This document shows, piece by piece, positions 1 through 11,400 of a stretch of 64,000 nucleotides of DNA. Location of the stretch: NCBI RefSeq assembly GCF_910592395.1, contig NC_088310.1, positions 7,501-71,500 of the forward strand. The letters run 5' to 3'. The notes beneath the pieces were generated by a model, which had not been told where the DNA came from, made no database searches, and saw nothing but the letters and a program-made list of their open reading frames with translations. Position 1 is the first letter of the stretch, and the number at the start of each line of letters is the position of its first letter. Position numbers and translations under genes: made by a program. This stretch comes from Lineus longissimus. Taxonomy: Eukaryota; Nemertea; Pilidiophora; Heteronemertea; Lineidae.

Positions 1-396
1 CGTTCAGAACTTTATGCATCTGCGAAGAGGAGTGAAAGCTCGGGCAAGCGGCAATTCTGTGGGAACGCAAGGCAATTAGTCTGGACAAATGTCGTGAATG
101 ATAATTCATAGGCCTACATCTTTCCTTTTCTTGGCCATAGGCATAGGCCTTGGTGTAGCATTTGAAAGTGGTCACTATCATGAGGCCAGTGGCATGGCAG
201 TGAGTAACATTTTGTAGAATACTAAACTACGGAAGTATTGACTTGTTGGATATCTAAATCGGTGTTCTGCGAGACGTCGTGGGCCGTGGCAGAGGACAAC
301 AGAATCGCCCAATTTTACAAACTGGATTTATAGACTATCACCATAGAAGGCAAAAAGGTGTTTGGGTGGCTGTCCCAGTGGCTGAGGCAGTCCAAG
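1..396 (+). other. 5' flank / probable 5' UTR of BORCS5
   Basis: There is no recognisable coding sequence or repeat here. The segment directly precedes the BORCS5 start codon (context CCAAGATGG, with purine at -3 and G at +4). It is probably 5' UTR plus promoter. No TATA box or splice pattern could be assigned with confidence. Confidence 0.35.
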
Positions 397-3112
397 ATGG
401 GTGCTGATCAAAGCAACCCTGTGGTTCCTCCAGCTGGACTCAAGTCACAGAGAGATGATGACATTCCTTACACATCATATTCCATAAGCAAGCCAATTGA
501 TGGAGGTAAGTGAAAATATTTTAAGTGCAAAATAGATCACATTCCTAAGTTTGCCAGCAGGCATTATCTTCTTGCTGTTGCGCATCATGCCATATGTGTT
601 AGCCCATTTTAACCTATCGCATTTACGCCTACTTAGCGATAGGTTAACGCGTTTCGTTCCCCGAAATTCAATATGGCCGCCATCGAATTACCAAGTGAGT
701 GACAGACCTGAAACTTATGTGGTGTGATAACCTAGGGTAGAGGAGGTTCCCTATCGATTTTGGACTCGACCTGAAATCTGAGATGGTCGCCAGGCCGCCA
801 TCTTTGTTTTGTATTCTGCCCCATCGAATTACCAAGTGAGTGACAGACCTGAAACTTATGTGGTGTGATAACCTAGGGTAGAGGAGGTTCTCTATCGATT
901 TTGGGCTATCATGGCCACCAGGCCGCCGTCTTTTTTTCACTTTCCACCCCACAACTCAATAACCGGTTTCAGGAGTCACAGACATGAAACTTATGTGGTG
1001 TGATGCCCCAGTGTAGGGGAGGTTCTCGATCCTAAATCGAATATGGTCTTTTTTTTCTCTCACATTCTGCCCCATAACTCCAGAACTGAGTAAGTGACAC
1101 TCCAGAAACTTCTGTGTTGTGATGGCCTAGTGTAGGGGAGCTTTCCTATAGATGAATGACCTGACACAATATCCAATATGGCTGCCAGGCTGCCATCTTT
1201 ACACCTCATAACTTCAAAATCAGTTTAGTGACAGGTCCGTGAACTCTGGTGCCCACGGAGCAGGGGCATACATTGCGATTCGCGTCGATCACGTTATATC
1301 TAGTTTGTGTGTAAAAATAAAGTTTTCGTACCTTTATACATTTGTCACTAAAAAAGAATTATCTATTTGATCTTTCTGTCAACCCATAAATTAGTATCCT
1401 TCTCAGGTTATTTTCCCATACTTTCAGGAACACCTCGCTCATCTCCCCGGCTTCACAATAAGCAGCGGGAGAAAGGACCGCAGCCTTCGAAAGATAAAGA
1501 GAAGGAGGGACAACTAATACACAATATTGTAGTTGTAAAAGAGGGCCAAGACGATTCTGATCAAGTAGATCCAGAGATCCAGAAACTTGAAGATATTGCA
1601 GTTTTCCTACCAGTGATGAGAGGATCTTTAAATATTCCCAATCTGCGTGATGTTGATTGTATGGATCGACTTGACCCAAAACAAGTCCTCATGATGTGTG
1701 TCCGCTATCAGGAACACTTGAAACAGTGTGCGGAAGCCATAGCCTTTGATCAGAATGCTTTGTGTGTCAGGATCAAAGAGGTGAGTACAGCTTTCCAAAG
1801 CTTCACAGATGTGATGTTTGAAAGTAAATTTGGTTCTTTTTTAGATCACCTTAGGGGAGTTTATACTATACCACAGTGTCTGTCCTCGTTCGTCGTCTGT
1901 ATCCTGTTTCAAAAACTGTGGCACGTTTCTTAACCACCAAAGCTTTGAACTGGAAACTTTTAACACATGAACCTTTTCGGTCCGTTGATCTTGGACACTG
2001 AATTTCGGTCCGATTGATGCCAAAAGTGAAAACCTGAAAATTATGATGTCTCGCTTATAAGAGACTTGTTTTCGATATGATTTTTATGGTAGGTACTACA
2101 TCCTAGCAAAGATACATCACATATCATACGGGTTTTTGACCTTTCTAGGTCACTGAGGTTAAATTGCGTACTTGGGTTTTGAGGCTTTAACTATGGCACG
2201 TTTCTTAACTGCAGTGTCCTTTGATCTTACACATGTACGGCACCCTATAGTCAGGTGATCTCAGGCACCGAAGTAAGGATTAATCTGCTTCACCGCTTGG
2301 CCAACGGGGGGGGCCAAATCTGAAATTCTTAAGAATTTTATCATTGCTTGCCCGATTACCACCTATACTGGTACCATGGGTACATCTGACCACCAAATGG
2401 TATTGTATGTCGTGGAGGTTTTTGATTTGACCTACTTTTCAAAGTCACAGAGGTTGAATGCCATAAAATGTCCATTTGTCTGTATACTGTCACACTGTGG
2501 AACGTTTCTTAACCAGCATGAATTGTCTACTAAATATCGATACGGGTGAGCACATGCCCCCTGGCCTTTTCATTTAGAAGAGATTTCGTGCTGCTTCAGA
2601 AAAAAGGTGAAGTCTAGGCAGCAACACTTAATCACAATTTGCCTCATCATCACACACATTGTTATGTGCTAAAGAGAGAAAGAAAGCTTTACCAAGTAGA
2701 GACTTTAATTATGATTTTTACTCTGTACTGTATTTATCGAGTTAAGAATATAAGGTACATACTGCTTGGAATCTCGAAAACATTGTGCATTAATTTTTTA
2801 GAATCAACCAATTTATTCTAATCACCAGATTTAATTTTGCTGCAACTTCAATGCTGCCCTACATGACTTTCTGTTTGACTATTTCAGATTGACTTTGCCA
2901 TTCAAACTCTGAACAGCATGATCACAGAACGACAGAAGAAGTATGCCAAATATGCTGAACAAATCCAGAAAGTGCAAGAAGTCTCCTCAGTTCTTACTCG
3001 GATCAAGATGAATGTTGATGAACTTGTTCCACTCATGGAAAGATTAAATAGTGTGCTCCCTCCTGATGACCAACTTGAACCATTTGTTATGAGGCCAACA
3101 AAGACTTGCTGA
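397..3112 (+). CDS. BORCS5: BORCS5 (myrlysin), BLOC-1-related complex subunit 5; 3 coding exons
   Basis: Coding exons are 397-505, 1428-1780 and 2888-3112. All introns are GT..AG and the phases agree, giving 687 nt (228 residues plus stop; the human protein is about 196). The start ATG is followed by Gly2 and Ser6 (MGADQS), a good N-myristoylation signal, as expected for the subunit that anchors BORC to lysosomes. Exon 2 encodes the family core, including KLEDIAVFLPVMRG, VRYQEHLKQCAEA and FDQNALCVRIKE. Exon 3 encodes the helical part, with ITERQKKYAKYAEQIQKV and the C-terminal LPPDDQLEPFVMRP. In the family, BORC recruits ARL8 to lysosomes and couples them to kinesin for outward transport. The extra length compared with human lies in the low-complexity linker between the myristoylated tip and the core. 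The match to vertebrate BORCS5 is from memory but is extensive and colinear. Confidence 0.93.
684..1262. repeat. Diverged tandem repeat, about 4 copies of a 120-140 bp unit, in BORCS5 intron 1
   Basis: Copies begin near 690, 829, 965 and 1086. Each holds a GTGACAG-like start, then GAAACTTATGTGGTGTGAT, then CCTAGGGTAGAGGAGGTT, and ends in a GGCCGCCATCTTT-like stretch. The first two copies are nearly identical over about 100 bp and the last two are diverged. The repeat lies wholly inside the intron. Confidence 0.8.
1880..2520. repeat. Degenerate tandem repeat (period near 280-300 bp) in BORCS5 intron 2
   Basis: A motif close to CTGTGGCACGTTTCTTAAC recurs near 1915, 2193 and 2495. The motif GTTTTTGACCT followed by AGGTCACTGAGGTTAAAT recurs near 2130 and 2420. 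The copies are strongly diverged, so this is an old tandem or dispersed repeat. Confidence 0.55.
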
Positions 3113-3780
3113 ATTAAGAATGCACTACAAGATGTGTGAAGAGGCAAATGATATGCAAAAACATTTTAATCAGACAGAATTCTTAGATCTTTGTTAAGGC
3201 TGGACTGTATAAATCAGTATGTCCTATCTACTCTAGTCACACAAAAAGACAAACCATGATATGATGTCAGTTATTACAGCATCCACCTAGACTCCATTTC
3301 CTGAAAAATGGCTCTGGTATTTTTGTGATTTTACACAGAAAATGAAGACTTGAACAAAGTTTTATATTTATTTTATCTGTAACTTCAAAGTTCAAAGTGT
3401 GTAAAAATACTTACTTTGCCGATCGGACAAAGCGTTAAGTAGAATGAGCCATTTGAAGTGAAATACTAACCAAGTTTCCCTCTCATTTTACCCTTGTTTT
3501 TATGAAATGGATGTATCAATGATGTGTCAAAGGCATGCCTTGGTATCATTAGTGCAGTCATGGTATAACTTGTAAACTCTCACTAATTTCTGTTGGCCGT
3601 ATTTTCAAAAACAGTCTTGAGAAGATTGAAGCATTGAAAACCAAGGAAAGGAGGTGATAAAAGCACCTATTGATTGAAGTCGATGGTTTAAGTATGGCTC
3701 CTAATTGTTTTCCTATTATATTGGTGTTTAAAATGTTGGGAGACTTTTTTCGAAATGTATTAAAATTGGAAACTTCTATT
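3113..3780 (+). other. Probable BORCS5 3' UTR
   Basis: This is AT-rich sequence after the BORCS5 stop with no coding content. A variant polyadenylation signal, ATTAAA, is at 3759-3764. No canonical AATAAA was seen between the stop and the minisatellite at 3917. The true 3' end is therefore uncertain. Confidence 0.35.
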
Positions 3781-3916
3781 CATTTGATTCTCAGTCATTT
3801 CCTTTAACCAAAACCTCTGTAGGATGGACACCTCTCTACTCCGAATTGCGGACACAGTGGTGGTGAATTTTTTTGGTCCAATCACCTCGTAATTGAGGAC
3901 AGTAGATGAAAAAGTG

Positions 3917-4590
3917 TCTTCCCATGTTCACTTCGGGATCGATTAGGCGAGCGCTACGTGGTGTGTCTTCCCATGTTCACTTCGGGATCGATTAGGCGAG
4001 TGCCACGCGGTGTGTCTTCCCATGTTCACTTTGGGATCGATTAGGCGAGTGCCACGCGGTGTGTCTTCCCATGTTCACTTCGGGATCGATTAGGCGAGTG
4101 CCACGCGGTGTGTCTTCCCATGTTCACTTCGGGATCGATTAGGCGAGTGCCACGCGGTGTGTCTTCCCATGTTCACTTTGGGATCGATTAGGCGAGCGCT
4201 ACGCTGTGTGTCTTCCCATGTTCACTTTGGGATCGATTAGGCGAGCGCCACGCGGTGTGTCTTCCCATGTTCACTTCGGGATCGATTAGGCGAGCGCCAC
4301 GCGGTGTGTCTTCCCATGTTCACTTCGGGATCGATTAGGCGAGCGCTACGCGGTGTGTCTTCCCATGTTCACTTCGGGATCGATTAGGCGAGCGCCACGC
4401 GGTGTGTCTTCCCATGTTCACTTCGGGATCGATTAGGCGAGCGCTACGCGGTGTGTCTTCCCATGTTCACTTCGGGATCGATTAGGCGAGCGCCACGCGG
4501 TGTGTCTTCCCATGTTCACTTCGGGATCGATTAGGCGAGCGCTACGCGGTGTGTCTTCCCATGTTCACTTCGGGATCGATTAGGCGAGCG
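3917..4590. repeat. 49-bp minisatellite, about 14 copies
   Basis: The unit begins GTGTGTCTTCCCATGTTCAC, continues through GGGATCGATTAGGCGAG, and ends in a GC(C/T)ACGCG block. Copies are nearly identical. In the second half, the units ending GCCACGCG and GCTACGCG alternate regularly. It lies between BORCS5 and the LINE fragment, with no coding relation. Confidence 0.95.
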
Positions 4591-5195
4591 CAAAGCAGTG
4601 TTTTCTTTGAAGGTGATATGCTTTACAGGTCATATCCAATACGCGCGAGACTATGCTAAAAAAGTACTGCCGCAACTTCGCATTGTCGTATTGTCTAATA
4701 TACTTGTATATTGAATACTTGGAACAAACACCTAATCACATATGGACCTAAACAACTGAACTGGCCCTTGCTAGACGAACGGAAAAGAGTAGCATTGAGA
4801 AGTGACTATCAAACGTATACCATAGCCAATGCTAAGCGCTAACTCCCCCCACCCCCACCCCCATGAAAATCCGACAAAACTACGGGCCGTATTGTCTGTT
4901 TCATGTTTTTTTGCATTACGCCCCCTGGTGCCAAAAAAAGAATAATTTTGAAACGAAATTTGGTGTGAATTTGTAAACAAAGTTTTAAGTCCAGACCTCA
5001 AGCGGTTACGGGTACACACTACATTTATTATCAAATTGCTAATGCATTAAATAGTTGAATTGGTCAAGTTTAGCGCCCCATAGATTTTTCCCAGACGTGC
5101 CGATGAAAATCAATTTCCGGCAGATAATACAGCCCGGGGTTAGATCTTCAAACCATAGAAATTTTGTTGTGGGCTGACCGTGATAATGGTATCAG
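4591..5195. other. Intergenic, nothing recognised
   Basis: No gene, RNA or repeat could be supported here. A C-rich run lies at about 4846-4861. The short open frames have no family resemblance. Confidence 0.4.
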
Positions 5196-5420
5196 GCTGT
5201 TTCGCTACATTGCCAGTTCGCTACCAGTCGTTTCGCTACATGTGGCGGTCGTTTCGCTACATGGAAGGTCGTTTCGCTACATGGGTGGAGTCGTTTCGCT
5301 ACATGATGGGTACGGTCGTTTCGCTACATGGAGGACGTTTCGCTACATGGGTAGAGTCGTTTCGCTACATGGATGTAGGTAATTTCGCTACATCGTAGGT
5401 CGTTTCGCTACATGGGTGGA
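5196..5420. repeat. Short tandem repeat with TTTCGCTACAT core, about 10 copies
   Basis: The core TTTCGCTACAT recurs every 20-24 bp from 5199 to 5415, usually preceded by GTCG and followed by GG. Spacing between cores varies while the core is almost invariant. Two overlapping 72-codon frames across it only reflect the absence of stops in the repeat. Confidence 0.85.
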
Positions 5421-5644
5421 GTCATTATTTTTTCAAGTTTGTGCCAAACTCCGGGAAACCCTCCTAACCACTGGTACTAGAGATGCTGGGGGACCATTTG
5501 AGCTATATTTGATCAATTTTGACTTAGGGCGCATGGAGAACTTGCTGTGCGAAAAGGTGGTAATTTCACTTTCGGCGGCGTGATAATTACCAGGTTGGGG
5601 GTCTGAAGTTTTGGGGTCATTTTTGACCATTTGTGACACAATGG

Positions 5645-7535
5645 TTTATTCCTTAAAATGATGAAGGTCAATATTACTGGCAATTTTCTTGACTATGTAA
5701 AAAGTTTTTATGGATCAATGTCAAGCTGTGTCAAATTTCCTCAAGGAATGTCACAGTTTTTTAATGTTGAGGCTGGGACTCGTCAGGGTGATGTCTTGAG
5801 CCCCACACTGTTCAATCTTTTCATCAATGATGTTGTAAATGTATTAGATCAGGTCAATCCTTCACCAGCTTTGTTAGAAACAACTAGGTTATCATCTCTA
5901 CTGTATCGGACGATTTGTTTCTCTTCTCTCTTACCCCAAAAGGCCTCCAGACATGTCTAGATGGTCTTTCCCAATACTGCAAAACTTGGGAGACTTCAAA
6001 TCAATTTCAACAAATCAAAGATTATGGTCTTTGAAAAGAATATCAGATCAGAGACCTTTTATGCTGGATGGTGTTATACTTGATCGGGTGTACGACTTCA
6101 CATACCTTGGTACATCAATTGATTTCAGGGGCTCTTTTAAAGCCAGAGTTGATTTGTGAACTAAAAAAGGTTCCAAAGCTTTCTATGTATTAATGAAAAC
6201 AATCAACTCCAATGGTATAGAACTACGCACTACTATTCGTTTGTTTAGTAGTTATATCAAGCCAATTCTTTCTTATAATTGTGAAATCTGGAGTTTTACC
6301 TATCTTAAGTCACTCCTTGTTAACGACAGTAATAAGTTCTTTAAACAGGTAGATCGATTTCCTTTTGAACAACTGTTGTCTAAATTTTTGGGTGTTAACA
6401 GATTTACTTCCAATTGTGGAGTTAAAGCAGAATTAGGTCTTTATCCATTTGTTAATTTCATGTTCAAGCATGCTTTTATAATAATAATAATACGAGTCTT
6501 ATATAGCGCAGTATCCAACCATCAACTGGTCGCTCAAAGCGCTTGGGGAAATCATATTATTACCCCGGTCTCCACAGAAATCAATCAGGGGTTTCAAGGA
6601 GCAACCCCAGAAGGTGCTCACTTGAACTCGACCAGTAGGGGAACTATGCAGTGACTCGGCCGGGAGTCGAACCCACGACCTCCTGATCATGAGGCCGACT
6701 CTCTTCCACTGCGCTTCCGCTACTTAACTTACCTATTTATTTTATGTTAAATCCTCCAGTAATGCCTTTCTCAATGAAGCTTATGAAATTGACAATAAGC
6801 TCACACAGTCTTGTAGTATCAACAAGGCGGTCTCTGCAATTATTGATGCATTGAATGCTAAATGTCAGAAAGATTTTGACCTTTCCTCTGGTAGCACTTG
6901 CATTTCCAATTTGCTTGAATCCTTTTATCGCACTCACTTTTTCTCTGTCCTAAAAAACGACAGAAGGTCGGATCCTAATCAAAAGAATAAACTCAGGACA
7001 TACAGAACTTTTAAAACAGAGTATCAATTTGAGCCCTACCTCGATGCATTAAAAAATCGTGGGGTCTTTTCCAAAATGGCTAAGTTTCGCCTGAGCAATC
7101 ACAACCTACCGGTACTCATTGAAAAAGGTAGACATTTTGGTACTCAGTTGGAAAAGCATCTGTGTCCATTTGGGTGTGACGTAGTAGAAGACGAATTTCA
7201 TTTTTTGCTAGATGTCCTTCTATTCAAAAACTAAGAGATGAGTATTTTAAGAATATTGCTTTTTGTAAAGATAGTCACTTGTTCTCCAATTCGGATTTTA
7301 TTTCCACATTGAGCAGCACTGATGATCACGACATCATCATCAAGACTGCTATTTTTATCTCCAGGGCTTTTTACGAAAGGCAAGCAGCTCTTCAGGAGCA
7401 ATGACAATATAATTTTACCAATGTGACTTCTGATATGTTTTAATGTAATGTCTTTTATTGTGTAATATTCATGCATGTATATGCCATACTGTCTGTACTT
7501 GTGATAGTTGTGCAGATAAATAATTTGAATTTGAA
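5645..7535 (+). mobile_element. Decayed, 5'-truncated non-LTR retrotransposon (LINE) with reverse-transcriptase remnants
   Basis: Frames in this span read as the C-terminal half of a LINE polyprotein. It starts in the RT palm, with GTRQGDVLSPTLFNLFINDV at about 5775-5834. The YADD catalytic box is broken by a one-base loss at about 5904-5914 (TAT CG GAC GAT). YLGTSIDFRG-like and SSYIKPILSYNCEIWSF blocks follow. After a SINE insertion (6484-6723) the frame resumes and reads KFRLSNHNLPVLIEKGRH, then a Cys-rich CPFGCDVVEDEFHFLL end with a frameshift near 7200, and RAFYERQAALQEQ with a stop at about 7401. The 3' end is an AATTTGAATTTGAATTTG-type tail near 7517-7538, typical of CR1/L2-like elements. 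The element is inactive. Its exact clade is inferred. Confidence 0.85.
6484..6723 (-). mobile_element. tRNA-derived SINE inserted in the LINE
   Basis: On the minus strand the head (6723 down to 6651) is a 73-nt tRNA-like sequence. It has an A-box-like AGCGCAGTGG, an anticodon region CTCATGA and a B box GGTTCGACTCC, and is most like elongator tRNA-Met(CAT). The body runs to a tail with a CAAAGCGCTT / TATATAGCGC pair and ends in an (ATT)n run seen as ATAATAATAAT on the plus strand at 6480. It splits the LINE coding sequence, so it is younger than that LINE. No clean target-site duplication was identified. Confidence 0.8.
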
Positions 7536-7689
7536 TTTGGTACTCTGCCAAATAGGAATATCTTCGGGTATGTGGGTATGTGGTATGTGGTTTTAGATAC
7601 TGCCGGCTGTGAAACAATATGCGAAAACGTGGTTACACACGTATGTAAAAGATTATGCATATAAGTGAATTGTGCAATTTCAAAATGCG

Positions 7690-8060
7690 GCAGCCAATCA
7701 ATAAGATAGACAAGTTAATTGCCCAAGGTCTGAAACTGACAAATGATTTGCCCAAGATGACCCATGTAGCCAATAGATAGAAAGCCTAATGACTTGCCCG
7801 AGGTCACAATGTAGACGACTCTGAAAAATTTAGACCCAAGACTGATTTCCAAGGACCATATATACTCGAAATGACCCATCAGTAAGATGGACAAGTGACT
7901 TAGTGCCCAAAGTCACACACTAGATGACAAATCAATGAACTACAGTGAGTCTGACCTGCTCAAGATCACAAATTCTTAAAAGCCCATTAAAGATAGACAA
8001 GAGGCTTTACCCGATCTCACTCGTGATAACTGCAAGAACACGGGTTAGGGTGACCTGCCG
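7690..8060. repeat. Degenerate short repeat with GACTTGCCC(A/G)AGGTCAC-like core
   Basis: Variants of a core resembling GACTTGCCCGAGGTCACA, often preceded by AGATAGACAAG, recur about every 60-90 bp (near 7720, 7750, 7790, 7890, 7955 and 8005). Copies are strongly diverged. This could be an old tandem array or debris of one element. The rest of 7540-8445 shows no gene and is presumably POMT2 upstream sequence. Confidence 0.4.
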
Positions 8061-8445
8061 AAGATCGATGGCGAAACGATTCCCTCTTTATAGATTTGAC
8101 AACCCTGGAAATGGAAAGGACATCTACTTTGACACTTGTACTTTCCCGCAAGTGCAGTAAATATCATTGTACATGTGGAGTTTATCTATGAATTTCAACA
8201 GATCATTGTACCGGGGTACTTTCTCCATGTTCTCAATCCCCAACAAAAAGATCGAGGGAGCGACACGACTGGGGGCGAAAAGGTCAGGGAGCGAAACCAC
8301 CGGATACCGTATTCGTTATCAATCTTTCGTGATTGAACATGTTGAAACATTGCCTATTTTGCTATAGTCGAATTCGTTCATGTCGTTCACATTAGTTTGC
8401 TAATGAAAGTTTGTGTTATTCATACCGTAAATCCGTCCACCCACC

Positions 8446-11400
8446 ATGCTGAGTAAAGCTGACAAGGTTGATGTAAAGTCAACAGCTTCTTCGACTAGTT
8501 TGAATGAAAGTCGAGCTGGAGGAACGTCTGTTGCCAATGATGACGATGAAGTGTGTCACACTCGCAGTGCACTGACTAGTGCTGGTGATATGGACGCTGT
8601 AGATGCCGAATACACCCGTCTGTGTCTTCATCCGTTTGGTGGAACAGGGAGAGCAAGAGCTGGAGATTATGTAGTGTGCTTCTGGTTGCTTGGGATTTTG
8701 AGTTTCATGACGCACATGTATAACATTGAAGTCCCAGATCATGTTTGGTAAGAAAGATGGTATGCGAAAATAAATTTCGGCCATTAAACTAGAGACTGCT
8801 GTGGCGTAATAACAGCTACTGTCTTTGAAAAGAACTTTTTAACTTCTATGGTTATGATCTTTGAACTCCCACTTGCCTGGTTTTCCCGATAGAGGCACGA
8901 CTGTCTTATCGTGAAAAATGTGATGAGTCCAACATCGTTGTAGTATGCACCGAGCATTATCCGTGAGTTATGAAAAAAAGATGTATTTTGGCATAAAGAA
9001 TACAACACAATACATGCAAGATATGAATAAGTAAACATTTTAAAAAGTATTGCTTTCTTGGAGAGTGAACACAAATGTTGGATGTTTTGTGAATTGTATT
9101 CTTTGTCCCAAAATGCATCTTTTTTATTTAAATATTTTTTTCATAACTCGCGGATAATGCTCGGTGCATACTACAACGATGTTGGACTCGTCACATTTTT
9201 CACGATTAGACAGTGGTGCCTTTATCGGGAAAACCAGGCAAGTGGGAGTTCAAAGGTCATAACCAACTTCCAGCTATGGTATGGAAATAGTTGGTGTATG
9301 TTTTCCCGGTTTGGAAATAAAACGGATGGTTTGATTTAAGTAAAATTGTAAAATTGGTGGTTTGAATACAAAATAATTCTTTCCAAAAAGTACTTAAAAT
9401 TGGATGGCTGAAATTTTTTTGGAATGAAGAATTTCGCTGTGGTAGTTTTTGATATCATCACAAGTCAATGGATTGTTCCTAAAAGCACACAGTAGAGACA
9501 TTATTGAGAGACAGTCTTATTGACGTCTGAATGAATTACTTTCTATAGTACAAGTACCATGGTACTTTTCTGAAGGCATATTTCATCCAACTAAATGTGA
9601 CAGCTACTTTATCTAAAGTCAACTGTATGTCGTGTGATATTCTTGTCTTTGTCCATTTCAGCTGGGATGAAACTCATTTTGGTAAAATGGGTAGCTGGTA
9701 CATCAACCGAACATTCTTCTTTGATGTTCATCCTCCTCTTGGAAAGGTGAGAGCTTATGGATCTTGAGGTTAAGTTAACTCTGAGGCTCATCCTCCTCTC
9801 AGTCTCAGAAAGGTGAGTTCCTCTTACGGATCTTGAGGTTAAGTTAACTCTGAGGCTCATCCTCCTCTCAGTCTCAGAAAGGTGAGTTCCTCTTATGGAT
9901 CTTGAGGTTAAGTTAACTCTGAGGTTCATCCTCCTCTCAGTCTCAGAAAGGTGAGTTCCTCTTATGGATCTTGAGGTTAAGTTAACTCTGAGGCTCATCC
10001 TCCTCTCAGTCTCAGAAAGGTGAGTTCCTCTTATGGATCTTGAGGTTAAGTTAACTCTGAGGCTTATCCTCCTCTCAGTCTCAGAAAGGTGAGTTCCTCT
10101 TACGGATCTTGAGGTTAACTCTGAGGTTCATCCTCCTCTCAGAAAGGTGAGTTCCTCTTATGGATCTTAAGGTTAACTCTGAATTTCATCCTCCTCTCAG
10201 TCTCAGAAAGGTGAGTTCCTCTTATGGATCTTGAGGTTAACTCTGAGGCTCATCCTCCTCTCAGTCTCAGAAAGGTGAGTTCCTCTTATGGATCTTGAGG
10301 TTAACTCTGAGGCTCATCCTCCTCTCAGTCTCAGAAAGGTGAGTTCCTCTTATGGATCTTGAGGTTAACTCTGAGGCTCATCCTCCTCTCAGTCTCAGAA
10401 AGGTGAGTTCCTCTTACGGATCTTGAGGTTAACTCTGAGGTTCATCCTCCTCACAGAAAGGTGAGTTGAGGCTCATCCTCCTCACAGTCTCAGAAAGGTG
10501 AGTTCCTCTTATGGATCTTAAGGTTATCTCTGTGGTTCATCCTCCTCTCAGAAAGGTGAGTTCCTCTTACGGAATTTGAGGTTTAGTTAACTCTGAGGTT
10601 CATCCTCCTCTCAGAAAGGTGAGTTCCTCTTACGGAATTTGAGGTTAAGTTACTTCTGAGGTTCATCCTCCTCTCAGAAAGGTGAGTTCCTCTTATGGAT
10701 CTTGAGGTTAACTCTGAGGTTCATCCTCCTCTCAGAAAGGTGAGTTCCTCTTATGGATCTTGAGGTTAACTCTGAGGTTCATCCTCCTCTCAGAAAGGTG
10801 AGTTCCTCTTATGGATCTTGAGGTTAACTCAGAGGTTCATCCTCCTCTCAGAAAGGTGAGTTCCTCTTATGGATCTTGAGGTTAACTCTGAGGTTCATCC
10901 TCCTCTCAGAAAGGTGAGTTCCTCTTGATCTTAAGGTTTACTTTGAGGTTCATTCTCCTCGGAATGGTGAGTCCATCTATGGATCTGGGGTTTATCATCT
11001 GTCCTAAATATGATTGGTATACGTTGTGTCCATCTCCCCTCATTCCAAGACATCCAGATCTTAGTATAGTTCTACTTTGTACTTTCAGATGCTAATCGGG
11101 TTTGCTGGACAGTTGACTGGCTATGATGGAACATTTGCTTTTGACAAACCTGGAGACAAATACAGGAATAGCTCAGATTTTGTTGGTATGAGAGTGGTAA
11201 GTTAGTAAGAAGTGCAATTCATCATCTTTGTAGCCTGGTGTGCTTGTTGCATGTGTTGGCTGTGTTTACTTGGCAAGCTGGATTGCTTCTCAAATGTCAA
11301 TGTGTTCTGGTTGGTCTTGCATCATTCGGAATTGATTTTCATATGGAATGCCTCTTGTGTTAAGCAGGTGTTAGATAATGTTTGTGTTGAGCAGGTGTTA

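Noticed and set aside
1367-1933. 188-codon open frame starting at 1367
   Set aside because: Only 1428-1780 is coding (BORCS5 exon 2). The frame extends by chance into both introns.
7700-7810. Mammalian MIR-like element (CCCAAGGTCACA motif)
   Set aside because: Only the short core matches. No tRNA head or CORE domain is visible, and the organism is unlikely to be a vertebrate.
9609-9998. 129-codon minus-strand frame with repeats
   Set aside because: Antisense of the POMT2 exon 2 junction minisatellite.
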